DNA from: Deltaproteobacteria bacterium
GTDB lineage: Bacteria; Desulfobacterota; Desulfuromonadia; Geobacterales; Pseudopelobacteraceae
DNA: 19,700 nucleotides
Assembly: GCA_016219145.1 (NCBI GenBank)
Contig: JACRCG010000252.1
Span: 1 to 19,700 of the forward strand
Direction of reading: 5' to 3'
Shown: in pieces, positions 1 through 7,243 of the stretch
Position numbering within the stretch: the first letter of the stretch is position 1
Layout of the letters: each line of letters opens with the position of its first letter
Program-made: the position numbers and the translations under genes
The notes under the pieces: generated by a model
Database searches by the model: none
Told to the model about the DNA's origin: nothing
What the model saw: the letters and a program-made list of their open reading frames with translations, nothing else

Positions 1-679
1 CATCCGAAAGCAGCTCCTGTGACGCCCCGGAAAAAGTGATCTGCCCCGCTTCGAGGACATAGGTGCGGTGAGAATGCTGCATGGCCAGCTTGGCGTTCTG
101 CTCAACCAGTAAAATGGTTGTGCCATCGGCATTCAGATTGCGGATGATGGAGAATATTTCAAGGACAATCAGCGGAGCCAGGCCGAGACTCGGTTCGTCC
201 AGCATCAACAACTTCGGGCGGCTCATCATGGCCCGGGCAATTGCGAGCATCTGCTGTTCACCGCCAGACAGGGTGCCGGCTGATTGATTCTTCCTCTCTT
301 CAAGCCGGGGGAACAGCTGAAACATCCTGGAGATATCGCTTTGTATGCCGGCGCGGTCTTTTCGAACGTAGGCGCCCAGCTCCAGATTATCGAGCACACT
401 CTGGCGCGCCAGCACCTGCCGCCCTTCCGGGCTCTGGGCAATCCCCATCCGGACAACCGCATCCGGCGCCAGACGGGTAATCTCCCTGCCGTCAAAATGA
501 ATGTTGCCTTCGCGCACCTTCAGCAGCCTTGAAACAGCACGCAGGGTCGTTGATTTACCGGCGCCATTGGCTCCGATCAGCGTAACCACCTCACCTGAGT
601 TCACTTCCAGATCAAGGTTGCGAACCGCCTGAATGGCACCGTAGTTGATACTCAGGTTTTTCAGCTCCAGTAACGCCAT
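1..679 (-). CDS. livF: Branched-chain amino acid ABC transporter ATPase LivF (partial, 3' end off window)
   Basis: One of the two ATPases that power LivHM. Reading leftwards from the ATG at 679-677 gives 226 uninterrupted codons that leave the window before a stop; LivF is usually about 235 residues, so only a few are missing. Visible motifs: Walker A GANGAGKS at residues 36-43, Q-loop Gln82, signature LSGGE at 137-141, Walker B LLMLDEP at 157-163. The H-loop position reads LVEQN (Gln194) instead of His, which is the usual LivF form and separates it from LivG. The ATG abuts the livG stop codon with no gap, so translation is probably coupled. The cell uses it at the inner face of the membrane. 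Function is secure; exact substrate (Leu/Ile/Val versus amides or urea) is not shown by the sequence. Confidence 0.95.
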   Translation of the reverse strand, partial: MALLELKNLSINYGAIQAVRNLDLEVNSGEVVTLIGANGAGKSTTLRAVSRLLKVREGNIHFDGREITRLAPDAVVRMGIAQSPEGRQVLARQSVLDNLELGAYVRKDRAGIQSDISRMFQLFPRLEERKNQSAGTLSGGEQQMLAIARAMMSRPKLLMLDEPSLGLAPLIVLEIFSIIRNLNADGTTILLVEQNAKLAMQHSHRTYVLEAGQITFSGASQELLSD

Positions 680-1444
680 TTACTCAGCTCCCAGATAGGC
701 TTCAATCACGGCCGGGTCTTTCTGAACCTCAGCCGGGTTGCCGACCGCAATCAACTCTCCGAAGTTCAGAACTGCGATCCGATCACAGAGATTCATCACC
801 AGCGGCACGTGATGCTCGATAAGCAGCACCGTCAATTTGAATTGTTCGCGGATCGCCCGGATGAACTCGGTCAGAGCACGTTTTTCGGCCGAATTCATAC
901 CGGCCGCCGGCTCATCCAGCAACAGCACCCGCGGATCAAGCGCCAGTGCGCGGCCTATTTCAAGGCGGCGCTGGTCGCCATATGAAAAGTTTTCCGCCAG
1001 TTCCCCGGCCCGGTCCGCCAGTCCGATCAGTTTCAGAAGCTCCCAGGCTTTTTCGTCAACCCTCTTTTCCTCGGCCCGGCTGGAGGGGGTGCAGAAAAAA
1101 CCACCCCAGAGACCACTGCTGGTTCTGACATGCTGGGCAACCTTTATATTGTCAAGTGCGCTCAACCCCTTGAAAAGGCGAATATTCTGAAATGTGCGAC
1201 CGATTCCCTTCTCGGCTATTCGATGCGGAGGTAAGCCGGTCAACCTTTCGCCCTGATAACTGAGCGTTCCGCTGCTGACCGGGGTAAGACCGGTCATCAG
1301 GTTGAAAAGAGTGGTCTTGCCTGCGCCGTTAGGTCCGATCAGGCCGAATATCTCCCCTTCGACCACCTGAAATGTAACATTATTGACGGCTTTCAAGCCG
1401 CCAAAGTTACGGCAGAGCCGCTCTGCATCAAGCAACACCTTCAT
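680..1444 (-). CDS. livG: Branched-chain amino acid ABC transporter ATPase LivG
   Basis: Second ATPase of the import complex, 254 residues, full length for the family. Walker A GPNGAGKT lies at 37-44, the Q-loop around FQNIRLF at 85-91, Walker B LLLDEP at 174-179 and the switch His at 211 (LIEHH). The signature reads FSYGDQ at 153-158; the first position is Phe instead of the usual Leu and the third is Tyr, which is common in LivG. The C-terminal EAYLGAE tail is the LivG hallmark seen in this branch. The start ATG at 1444 overlaps the livM stop in an ATGA (positions 1444-1441), showing coupled translation with livM; livF follows directly. Expression is expected from the livJ promoter upstream. 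Confidence 0.95.
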   Translation of the reverse strand: MKVLLDAERLCRNFGGLKAVNNVTFQVVEGEIFGLIGPNGAGKTTLFNLMTGLTPVSSGTLSYQGERLTGLPPHRIAEKGIGRTFQNIRLFKGLSALDNIKVAQHVRTSSGLWGGFFCTPSSRAEEKRVDEKAWELLKLIGLADRAGELAENFSYGDQRRLEIGRALALDPRVLLLDEPAAGMNSAEKRALTEFIRAIREQFKLTVLLIEHHVPLVMNLCDRIAVLNFGELIAVGNPAEVQKDPAVIEAYLGAE

Positions 1445-2352
1445 TTTTCACCCCCGCCAAAACCCAGCTTGCGGACAGTGAAACTCCTGATATTACCTAA
1501 TGCTCCGGCGATGCCCTGAGGCATGTAGATACTGGCGAACACCAGTACCAGGCCGTTGATAATCAGACGGGAATCTTTAAGCGGCCGGAGAATTTCCGGC
1601 AGCGCGGCCAGCAGAGTGCCACCCAGAAGCGGCCCCCACATGGAACGGCTCCCACCGATCAAGACGTACGCAAGATAGGCGATTGAAGCGTCAAAAGTAC
1701 CCTGACGGGCGTTCCAGGTATTCAGAAAGGGGGCGCTCATGGCTCCAACCACCCCGGCCAGCACAGCCCCGATCACAAATGCCAGCACTTTGTAGCGAGT
1801 CGGATTGATACCCATGGCATCGGCGGCCAGCTCATCCTCACGAATGGCTTTGAAAGCGCGACCCACCCGCGAACGGTCCAGGCGGTAACTGAAAAACAGC
1901 ATCAGGATCAGCAGTGGCCCGAAGGTCCAGATGTAATTCCAGCGACTGTCAAAAAGCTGCGGGACACCGAAGATACCGATTGCGCCGCCGGTGATTTCAA
2001 GATTCAGACAGATGACGCGCAGGATCTCCACAAAGGCGATCGTGGCCAGCGCCAGGTAAATTCCGCGTAGTCGCAGGGCCGGAATACCGACCAGTAGCGC
2101 CAGAACAGCACTGATAATTCCGGCAGCAAGCCATTCCAGAGGAAAAACAACCCAGCCGAGCGAGTCGCGCCAGGGGGCAAAATACTCGGCCGTGCCGATG
2201 ATCGCCGCCACATAGCCACCCAGCGCGTAAAATCCGGGACTTGCCAGGCTTAACTGTCCTGCCATGAGAGGATAATAAAGGCTCATGGCCAACAGAGATT
2301 GCTGTACCAGGGTCACAATCAGGAAACCATTGTTCTGTAGAAAATCGTCCAT
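1441..2352 (-). CDS. livM: Branched-chain amino acid ABC transporter permease LivM
   Basis: Inner-membrane permease subunit that pairs with LivH, 303 residues. The family-typical segment RLRGIYLALATIAFVEI is at about 94-110, and the cytoplasmic EAA-like coupling loop that contacts the ATPases is at about 164-183 (GRAFKAIREDELAADAMGIN). The conserved IGGSRSMWGPLLGG stretch is at about 232-245. Hydrophobic helices fill most of the rest. The protein begins with a short polar stretch rather than the long N-terminal extension found in E. coli LivM. The gene starts 3 nt after the livH stop and its TGA overlaps the livG ATG, so it sits in the middle of a compact operon. No internal defect seen. Confidence 0.95.
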   Translation of the reverse strand: MDDFLQNNGFLIVTLVQQSLLAMSLYYPLMAGQLSLASPGFYALGGYVAAIIGTAEYFAPWRDSLGWVVFPLEWLAAGIISAVLALLVGIPALRLRGIYLALATIAFVEILRVICLNLEITGGAIGIFGVPQLFDSRWNYIWTFGPLLILMLFFSYRLDRSRVGRAFKAIREDELAADAMGINPTRYKVLAFVIGAVLAGVVGAMSAPFLNTWNARQGTFDASIAYLAYVLIGGSRSMWGPLLGGTLLAALPEILRPLKDSRLIINGLVLVFASIYMPQGIAGALGNIRSFTVRKLGFGGGEK

Positions 2353-2355
2353 CGA

Positions 2356-3306
2356 TTACACCTTCTGGATATGGGTGCGGCCAAGTAGTCCCTGTGGACG
2401 CACCAGCAGCACGATAAACAGGAAGGCAAAGGCAACCGCTTCCTTGTAGGCACTGTAGTCAGGCGGAACAAAGGCCTCGGCCAAGCCGATCACTATGCCC
2501 CCCATGACCGCTCCGGGGATGCTCCCCAGCCCGCCCAGAACAATAACCGCCAGCCCTTTCAGGCCATAGGTAACTCCGAAGTACGGCCCGGCAATCCCGA
2601 AGCTTGTGCCTACGAGCGTACCAGCCAGACCACCCAGAAAACCGGACATGAAAAACGTTGCCAGTATTATCTTGTCAACACTGATGCCAAGCAGGCTGGC
2701 AGTTGTCGGATTCTCGGCCACCGCCTGCAGCGCCTTGCCGAGACGGGTAAAACTGATCAGATAGCCGAGGATTGAGAGGATCACCATGCAGACGGCAAAG
2801 ATAATCACCTGAACGGTGCGGATCACGACCGGCTGCCCCGAAACTTCGAACATCATGGCCGGTTTGATGTCTCCATAAACCTGAGATGGAAAGGTATAGA
2901 TCTCAGCACCGACCAGATACTGGATGGCGTTGACGATCACCAGTGCTACTCCCAGGCTGCTCACCAGCGCCAGCAGCGAATCTGCGCCGCGTGTTCGTAG
3001 AGGTTTGAAGGCCAGGCGCTCCAGCAGCACCCCGACCAACCCGGCCAGGATCGCTCCGATCAGAAGCGACAACGCAAAGGGAACTTTTAAATCAAGATTG
3101 AGACCGGACAGCAGGCCGTTGATCCCGAACTGCCCCACCGCCAGCGTGTAGGTGAAGTAGGCTCCCAGGGTAAACACTGCGCCGTGGGCAAAGTTGATTA
3201 TGCCCAGGATCGAAAAGACCAGGGTATAGCCGAGAGCGAAGATGGCGTAGACACTGCCGATGCTGATACCGTTAAGCAGATTTTGGAGGAATTGGGCTAA
3301 TGTCAT
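2356..3306 (-). CDS. livH: Branched-chain amino acid ABC transporter permease LivH
   Basis: Permease partner of LivM in the inner membrane, 316 residues. The N-terminal helix carries the LivH fingerprint INFAHG at 37-42; the EAA-like loop LGKALQAVAENPTTASLLG is at roughly 190-210, followed by the helix-rich GLKGLAVIVLGGLGSIPGA block and the RPQGLLG end that is typical of LivH. The start ATG at 3306 is preceded by CAGG (3315-3318), a weak Shine-Dalgarno that falls within a repeated CAGGTTGA motif. The 98-nt gap to livJ is the only sizeable gap in the operon and holds a foldable element (see separate entry), which could set the stoichiometry between binding protein and membrane complex. Confidence 0.95.
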   Translation of the reverse strand: MTLAQFLQNLLNGISIGSVYAIFALGYTLVFSILGIINFAHGAVFTLGAYFTYTLAVGQFGINGLLSGLNLDLKVPFALSLLIGAILAGLVGVLLERLAFKPLRTRGADSLLALVSSLGVALVIVNAIQYLVGAEIYTFPSQVYGDIKPAMMFEVSGQPVVIRTVQVIIFAVCMVILSILGYLISFTRLGKALQAVAENPTTASLLGISVDKIILATFFMSGFLGGLAGTLVGTSFGIAGPYFGVTYGLKGLAVIVLGGLGSIPGAVMGGIVIGLAEAFVPPDYSAYKEAVAFAFLFIVLLVRPQGLLGRTHIQKV

Positions 3307-3338
3307 GTAATCAACCTGTAAAAGTCGAACAATAGAAA

Positions 3339-3389
3339 CAGGTCGAGGCCAAGAGAGCGTGCTAATATGCTTTTCTCAGCCTCAACCTG
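3339..3389 (-). promoter_or_regulatory. Stem-loop in livJ-livH intercistronic RNA
   Basis: On the transcribed (minus) strand, CAGGUUGAGGC (3389-3379) pairs with GCCUCGACCUG (3349-3339) over 11 base pairs with one U-G wobble. A second short helix, GAGA with UCUC, can extend it inside. The wobble would be a C-A mismatch if the plus strand were transcribed, which suggests an RNA role in the operon's direction. No U-run follows, so it is not a classical terminator. Elements like this after a periplasmic binding-protein gene commonly stabilise the upstream message or damp downstream expression; that role is inferred. Confidence 0.55.
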
Positions 3390-3404
3390 AACCTGCCTTC
3401 GATC

Positions 3405-4583
3405 TTATTTTACGTAAACGTATTTGCCGGTTTTGCCGTTCGGATCCATCTTGATCTTGGCGACATAGAAGTTTTCCTGATGGATTTCACCCTCCTGATC
3501 GAGGCTGATCTTGCCCAGCGGCGTCATATAGGAACCGGTGCGAATCTGCTTGTTCAACTCTTCGCGCACCTTGCCGAGATCCTGCTGGGTAATTTTTTTC
3601 TTGGTAACCGCCTCTACTTTCTTGAGCGCTTCCACAAATACCTGCACAGCAGTAAATGTCTGGGCGGTGAACTGGGGCGGCTCTTTTTTGTACTTGGCGC
3701 GGTAGTCGTCGGCCATGGCGGCGTTGATGGCGTTTTTGGGATCAGCCGAAGGGCTGTAGGCCTGGGCGATCAGAATGCCGTCGCAATACTGGCCGCAGAC
3801 CGGAAAAATGTTAACGGTGTTGAGGCCGTTACCACCGATGATCGGCCCTTTGTAGCCTAGCTGGCGCAACTGCTTGACCAGATTTCCGCCGTCGGCGGAG
3901 AGGCCTGACACGATCGCCAGATCAACGTGGGCTCCCAGTACGGCAGTCACCTGGGAAGTGAAATCGGTGTCGGTGGTCTGGAATTTTTGCAATGTGGCAA
4001 TCTGCAGCCCCATCTTTTTAACGGTTTCCTGGAAGGTGCCCGATTCAGAGGTATTGAAAGCGTCGTTCTGGGCGTACAGCACGGCCACCTTTTTAATGCC
4101 GGGGTGTTCCTTGAGCGCCTGTTTTACTGCGTTGGGAGCAACGATGGCAACCGGAGCGGAGACACGGCCGACGTATTCGCCGATCTGGGGAACCCCTTTG
4201 GCTGTGTTGGATGGACCAATTACCGGCACCTTGGCCCGATTGGCAATCGGATCAGCGCTGAAGGCCTGCTGGGAAAGTGTGGGACCAACTATGCCGACCA
4301 CTTTGTCACGATTGATCAGGTTCTGAAAGGAGTTGATGGCTCCGGCCTCGTCCCCGCCGGTATCCTGGAAAACAAGTTTGAAAGGAGTGCCGTTGATGCC
4401 ACCGTGGGCATTGAAATACTTCTCGGCAATTTTTGCGCCAACCACTTCCTCTTCGCCCAGAAGGGCCACATTACTGGTCTGTGCAACTCCAATACCGATG
4501 GGAATAGGCGTAGCCACATTCTCGGCACTTGCGGTACCGGCACAGAGCGTCAACAACAGCGTCACCAAAACAGATCGTCTCAC
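3405..4583 (-). CDS. livJ: Branched-chain amino acid ABC transporter periplasmic substrate-binding protein
   Basis: Periplasmic binding protein (Leu/Ile/Val-binding, peripla_BP_6 type) that delivers substrate to LivHM; 392 residues. Residues 1-20 form a clear Sec signal peptide (MRR, a hydrophobic core, then an AxA site ending at TASA). A two-lobed ligand-binding fold is indicated by motifs such as GIVGPTLSQQ at 97-106, PVIGPSNTAKG at 120-130 and VAVLYAQND at 166-174. Cys263 and Cys267 in PVCGQYCDG are spaced for a disulfide. The start is GTG at 4583-4581, chosen because a strong AGGAGGT Shine-Dalgarno lies 5 nt before it and the signal peptide begins directly there. First gene of the operon, with a promoter candidate about 70 nt upstream. 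The specific ligand cannot be read from sequence. Confidence 0.93.
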   Translation of the reverse strand: MRRSVLVTLLLTLCAGTASAENVATPIPIGIGVAQTSNVALLGEEEVVGAKIAEKYFNAHGGINGTPFKLVFQDTGGDEAGAINSFQNLINRDKVVGIVGPTLSQQAFSADPIANRAKVPVIGPSNTAKGVPQIGEYVGRVSAPVAIVAPNAVKQALKEHPGIKKVAVLYAQNDAFNTSESGTFQETVKKMGLQIATLQKFQTTDTDFTSQVTAVLGAHVDLAIVSGLSADGGNLVKQLRQLGYKGPIIGGNGLNTVNIFPVCGQYCDGILIAQAYSPSADPKNAINAAMADDYRAKYKKEPPQFTAQTFTAVQVFVEALKKVEAVTKKKITQQDLGKVREELNKQIRTGSYMTPLGKISLDQEGEIHQENFYVAKIKMDPNGKTGKYVYVK

Positions 4584-4588
4584 GTTCT

Positions 4589-4595
4589 ACCTCCT
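4589..4595 (-). promoter_or_regulatory. Ribosome-binding site fixing the livJ GTG start
   Basis: AGGAGGT on the minus strand, 5 nt before GTG at 4583-4581. It is nearly a full anti-16S match and decides the non-ATG start of livJ. Confidence 0.85.
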
Positions 4596-4610
4596 GACAT
4601 TTGATTATTA

Positions 4611-4622
4611 CGGCGTTCGCCG
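4611..4622. repeat. Short perfect palindrome in the livJ leader
   Basis: CGGCG-TT-CGCCG, a 5-bp inverted repeat around two bases, lies between the livJ promoter candidate and its ribosome-binding site. Next to it is the near-palindrome CCGATGCATCCGG (4620-4632). These could be an operator or a small leader hairpin; the role is not shown. Confidence 0.4.
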
Positions 4623-4653
4623 ATGCATCCGGCAAGTTAATATGCCCAGTGGT

Positions 4654-4683
4654 GGTATAGCTCATAGAACCGCTTGGTGTCAA
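4654..4683 (-). promoter_or_regulatory. Candidate sigma70 promoter of the liv operon
   Basis: Minus strand: TTGACA (4683-4678), 18-nt spacer, TATACC (4659-4654). The -35 is perfect and the -10 matches 4 of 6. It is placed about 70 nt before the livJ GTG, in the gap after the EamA gene. Confidence 0.45.
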
Positions 4684-4717
4684 TGTCATAACGGTGTATC
4701 AGCAGGCGTCAGAGGGT

Positions 4718-5617
4718 TCAGTTTTTTACAGTCACAGGTGGCATGGTACTGAGATGAATTCCTGAAAAAATCAGCACCATGCCGATAATGTGGAAAGTGC
4801 GGATTGACTCTCCCAGAAAAACAGCGGACAGAATCGCTCCGAAAACCGGCATAAGATACAGAAAAAATCCGGCCTTGTTTGGGCCGACTTCCTTGACCGC
4901 CTGGTTCCAGAAGATAAAGGCCAGCACTGAAGGAAACAGGGCCGTGTACAGGATGCCGGCAATATTTGCGGTATTGAGCAAAAAATGAGCCCCCTGACTT
5001 AGTTCCCAGACATACAGTATTGAGAGCGGTATCAGCCCGATCACGAAAATTGCAGTGAGAAAGCTCAGGGGATGCAGATCGATCGGACGCTTCCGCAGCA
5101 TGAATGTATGGAACGCCCAGCTTACAGCTGCCATAAGAATCCAGATGTCACCACTATTGAACTGTAGAGTAAGGAACACAGTTATGTCGGAACGGCAGAC
5201 AATCGTCAACACCCCCGTCAGGGAGATGGCAATTCCAACCCCCTGTCGGGGTGAAATCTGAGTTGCAGCAAAAAGGCGCGAAAGCAGCAGGATCAGTATT
5301 GGAATTATTGAATTAAGGAGCAGAGCGTTTGTTGCGGTAGTTGAGTGCAGGCCGATATATACAAAGGTATTGAAGCATGAAACACCCAGAACGCCATAAA
5401 GGGACAGGATGCGCCAGTTTTGTCTGAGCAGGGGCCATTGAGAGCGTACATGGGAAATCGAGAATGGAGCAAGGATCACGAGTGCCAGCATCCAGCGCCA
5501 GAATGCAAGACTGATCGGTGGAATGCTGCTCTTGACAGCTCGCCCAAGCACAAAATTTCCGGCCCAGAATATGGTGGTCAGAGTCAGGAGCAGGAATGGG
5601 TGGGCGTTTATACGCAT
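4718..5617 (-). CDS. EamA/DMT-family inner-membrane transporter
   Basis: A 299-residue, very hydrophobic protein with about ten predicted helices in two repeats. The first repeat (about 8-140) carries TIFWAGNFVLGR at 15-26, a typical EamA opening, and the second (about 157-290) carries ISWILMAAVSWAFHTFMLRK-like residues near 160-175 and the helix pair FFLYLMPVFGAILSAVFLGE at 251-270, the standard EamA ending. Family members move metabolites or amino acids, usually outward; the substrate here is unknown. Its ATG (5617-5615) shares one base with the TAA of the upstream GGQ-protein gene (TAATG), so the two are translationally coupled. No terminator is obvious between this gene and the liv promoter region. 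Identification of the family is firm, function is not. Confidence 0.88.
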   Translation of the reverse strand: MRINAHPFLLLTLTTIFWAGNFVLGRAVKSSIPPISLAFWRWMLALVILAPFSISHVRSQWPLLRQNWRILSLYGVLGVSCFNTFVYIGLHSTTATNALLLNSIIPILILLLSRLFAATQISPRQGVGIAISLTGVLTIVCRSDITVFLTLQFNSGDIWILMAAVSWAFHTFMLRKRPIDLHPLSFLTAIFVIGLIPLSILYVWELSQGAHFLLNTANIAGILYTALFPSVLAFIFWNQAVKEVGPNKAGFFLYLMPVFGAILSAVFLGESIRTFHIIGMVLIFSGIHLSTMPPVTVKN

Positions 5618-5982
5618 TACCTGGTTTCCGGAGTCGGTGTGGTAGACGTTCGCCTCCTGCGGCGGTCCTTCTGCTTGCGCAGTTTGATAGTTCGCATCAT
5701 TTCGGCAGTAATTACTCCTGAGGCGGCTTCTATACGCTCCAACAGCTCGCGGCGGGCCAGAAACCGGTTAATGGATTGACTCCTCTCCCGCATGCAGGTG
5801 GCAGTAATTCCGGTAGGTTTGTGCTTCAGTTGAACAGAGCTGGAGGTTTTGTTGACATGCTGACCACCATTACCAGAGGACCTGACAAAACTCTCTTCCA
5901 GATCCGCTTCACGGACCCCCAATTCGAGCATTTTCAGTCTCAGCCAGCGGTTTTTCTCGGCACTTACGGCAAATTCAGTCAT
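5617..5982 (-). CDS. GGQ-domain release-factor-like protein (ribosome rescue type)
   Basis: A 121-residue protein made of the catalytic domain of class I release factors only. The GGQ motif is at 39-41 within SSGNGGQHVNKTSSSV; the conserved GGQxVN continuation and the later RERSQSINR stretch (about 66-73) match the release-factor core. There is no codon-recognition domain. The C-terminus is strongly basic (KLRKQKDRRRRR, 100-111), as in ArfB/YaeJ and the mitochondrial C12orf65/MTRFR proteins, where a basic tail enters the empty mRNA channel of stalled ribosomes. Hydrolysis of stranded peptidyl-tRNA is therefore the likely role. Size and tail fit the MTRFR/ArfB group; the exact subgroup is uncertain. 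Start ATG at 5982; a weak purine stretch precedes it. Followed directly by the EamA gene. Confidence 0.85.
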   Translation of the reverse strand: MTEFAVSAEKNRWLRLKMLELGVREADLEESFVRSSGNGGQHVNKTSSSVQLKHKPTGITATCMRERSQSINRFLARRELLERIEAASGVITAEMMRTIKLRKQKDRRRRRTSTTPTPETR

Positions 5983-6024
5983 GCATGGCCAGCCGGATGA
6001 ATTTGCCCCGTACGATGGAAATAT

Positions 6025-6399
6025 TCACTGTGCCGCATCCAGGGTAACTCTCACCATTTTAAGCAAAGTATCCGAAGAGACCGGCTTCTGAAGCAGGCGA
6101 ACATCCTTGGCATTAATTCCCTCGCGGTCGACAATATCCGAAGTAAAGCCGCTGGTGAACAGAATGCGAACATCAGGATCACTCTCCCTGATCCGACGGA
6201 AGGCCTCAAAGCCGTTCATAACCGGCATGAATACATCCATGAGTACAAGGTCTACCTTGTTTTCCCTGTACAGGAGTACAGCTTCCCTGCCGTTTTCAGC
6301 AGAAATCACAACATAGCCGCCATATTCAAGTATCGCCTTGAAGGCATCCCTGACTGTCGGGTCATCTTCCGCAAGTAGAATTGTTTCATTTCCATGCAT
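6025..6399 (-). CDS. Single-domain response regulator (REC only)
   Basis: 124 residues, entirely a CheY-like receiver domain. Acidic pocket Glu11-Asp12-Asp13, phospho-acceptor Asp55 in LVLMDVFMP, the Thr82/Ser83 switch position in ILFTSGF, and Lys105 in LQKPV are all present, so it should be phosphorylatable. There is no output domain and no kinase next to it; it probably acts through protein contacts or in a phosphorelay. The start at 6399 is preceded by GGAG six bases upstream. A promoter candidate lies at 6462-6489 and the GGQ gene follows 42 nt downstream, so it probably heads a three-gene operon. The LFTSGF and LQKPV wording resembles receiver domains that pair with hybrid sensor kinases in delta-proteobacteria (inference). 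Confidence 0.9.
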   Translation of the reverse strand: MHGNETILLAEDDPTVRDAFKAILEYGGYVVISAENGREAVLLYRENKVDLVLMDVFMPVMNGFEAFRRIRESDPDVRILFTSGFTSDIVDREGINAKDVRLLQKPVSSDTLLKMVRVTLDAAQ

Positions 6400-6440
6400 C
6401 AGAAACTCCGTTCCTGTCGGCGCTTACGCCATGGATATCC

Positions 6441-6469
6441 TTGAACCTGTACAGAGTGTAGACTATAGC
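6441..6469 (+). promoter_or_regulatory. Candidate promoter of the plsC-rnhA pair
   Basis: TTGAAC (6441-6446), 17-nt spacer, TATAGC (6464-6469); 4 of 6 matches in each box. It would leave a leader of about 105 nt. It shares its TATA core with the minus-strand promoter. Confidence 0.35.
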
Positions 6470-6489
6470 AAAAATTGACAATAATTCAA
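6462..6489 (-). promoter_or_regulatory. Candidate promoter of the response-regulator operon
   Basis: Minus strand: TTGAAT (6489-6484), 16-nt spacer, TATAGT (6467-6462); 4 of 6 and 5 of 6 matches. It gives a leader of roughly 55 nt. Its -10 overlaps that of the opposing candidate promoter for the acyltransferase gene. Confidence 0.45.
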
Positions 6490-6583
6490 AGACTTTAAAC
6501 GAACTGCTGTGCGACAGTTGCCGCTCCTTCTCCGACATGCTATAAACATCCCGGACAGCTTCAGCCAACTCTAGAAAACGGGG

Positions 6584-7243
6584 ATGCTTGTGAAAACAAA
6601 TCTGCTGCAACGTTTCTGGGTCACCTTTTCCGTACACGTGGTCGGTTTCTACGCATCCGTCCTGAACAGATTCGTAATCAAGGGGCATGGGCACATCCCC
6701 CGCAACGGTCCTGTTCTTCTGACATCAAATCATATTTCAGCCTACGAAACCATCTTCCTGCCATGGGCCGTCATCAAACATAACCCGTTCCAGATGCTTT
6801 GGGCGCCGGCCAAGGAAGAACTGTTTGAGAATACTTTTCAGCGGATCATTTATTCTTCATGGGGCGCTTTTCCGGTCAGGCGCAAGCGTGATGTCAAGGC
6901 AAACCGAATTCTGAACGATCTGCTGATCGACCAGAAAGTCATGCTGTTCCCGGAAGGTACACGACATAAAGACGGCAGGCTGGGTAAGGGCAATCGCGGA
7001 GTGGGAAAAATTATTTATGATACCCGTCCAGCAGTCATACCAACCGCGCTGATCGGATTGAACAGCTGGAAATTCCCCGGACTGGGACAAAAAGGTGCGG
7101 TAGTTTTCGGGAAACCTGTTGATTTCAGAGATCTTTATCTACTGGACGACTGTAAGGAAACTCATCTCTTGATAGTGGAGCGAGTCATGCGGGCCATTGC
7201 TGACCTGCTGAAAGAAGAAGGGGCCTATGTCGGCGAAGCCTGA
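6584..7243 (+). CDS. PlsC-type lysophospholipid acyltransferase
   Basis: 219 residues, the usual size of 1-acyl-glycerol-3-phosphate acyltransferases, which add the second acyl chain to phosphatidic acid at the inner membrane. A hydrophobic N-terminal segment (about 11-31) is followed by block I SNHISAYETIF (48-58) and block III LFPEGTRHKDG (121-131), both placed as in the PlsC family; the substrate-binding Arg region SSWGAFPVRRKR is at about 91-102. Catalytic His50 is present, but the fifth residue after it is Glu55, giving HX4E where HX4D is canonical. Whether this is active is open. Start at 6584 matches where family members begin. The gene overlaps rnhA by 17 nt. Alternative: an acyltransferase for another acceptor such as an ornithine or lyso-lipid. 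Confidence 0.88.
   Translation: MLVKTNLLQRFWVTFSVHVVGFYASVLNRFVIKGHGHIPRNGPVLLTSNHISAYETIFLPWAVIKHNPFQMLWAPAKEELFENTFQRIIYSSWGAFPVRRKRDVKANRILNDLLIDQKVMLFPEGTRHKDGRLGKGNRGVGKIIYDTRPAVIPTALIGLNSWKFPGLGQKGAVVFGKPVDFRDLYLLDDCKETHLLIVERVMRAIADLLKEEGAYVGEA

Noticed and set aside
3339..3389. livJ-livH stem-loop read as a transcription terminator
   Set aside because: No continuous U-run follows the stem in the transcribed direction, and livHMGF lack another promoter of similar quality.
3927..4604. Long plus-strand frames opposite livJ
   Set aside because: They are shadows of the binding-protein gene, with no ribosome-binding site or recognisable domain.
6386..6694. A 102-codon minus-strand frame overlapping the start of the acyltransferase gene
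   Set aside because: It overlaps the plsC start, contains the regulator-operon promoter, runs 14 nt into the response-regulator gene and resembles no family. No convincing ribosome-binding site.
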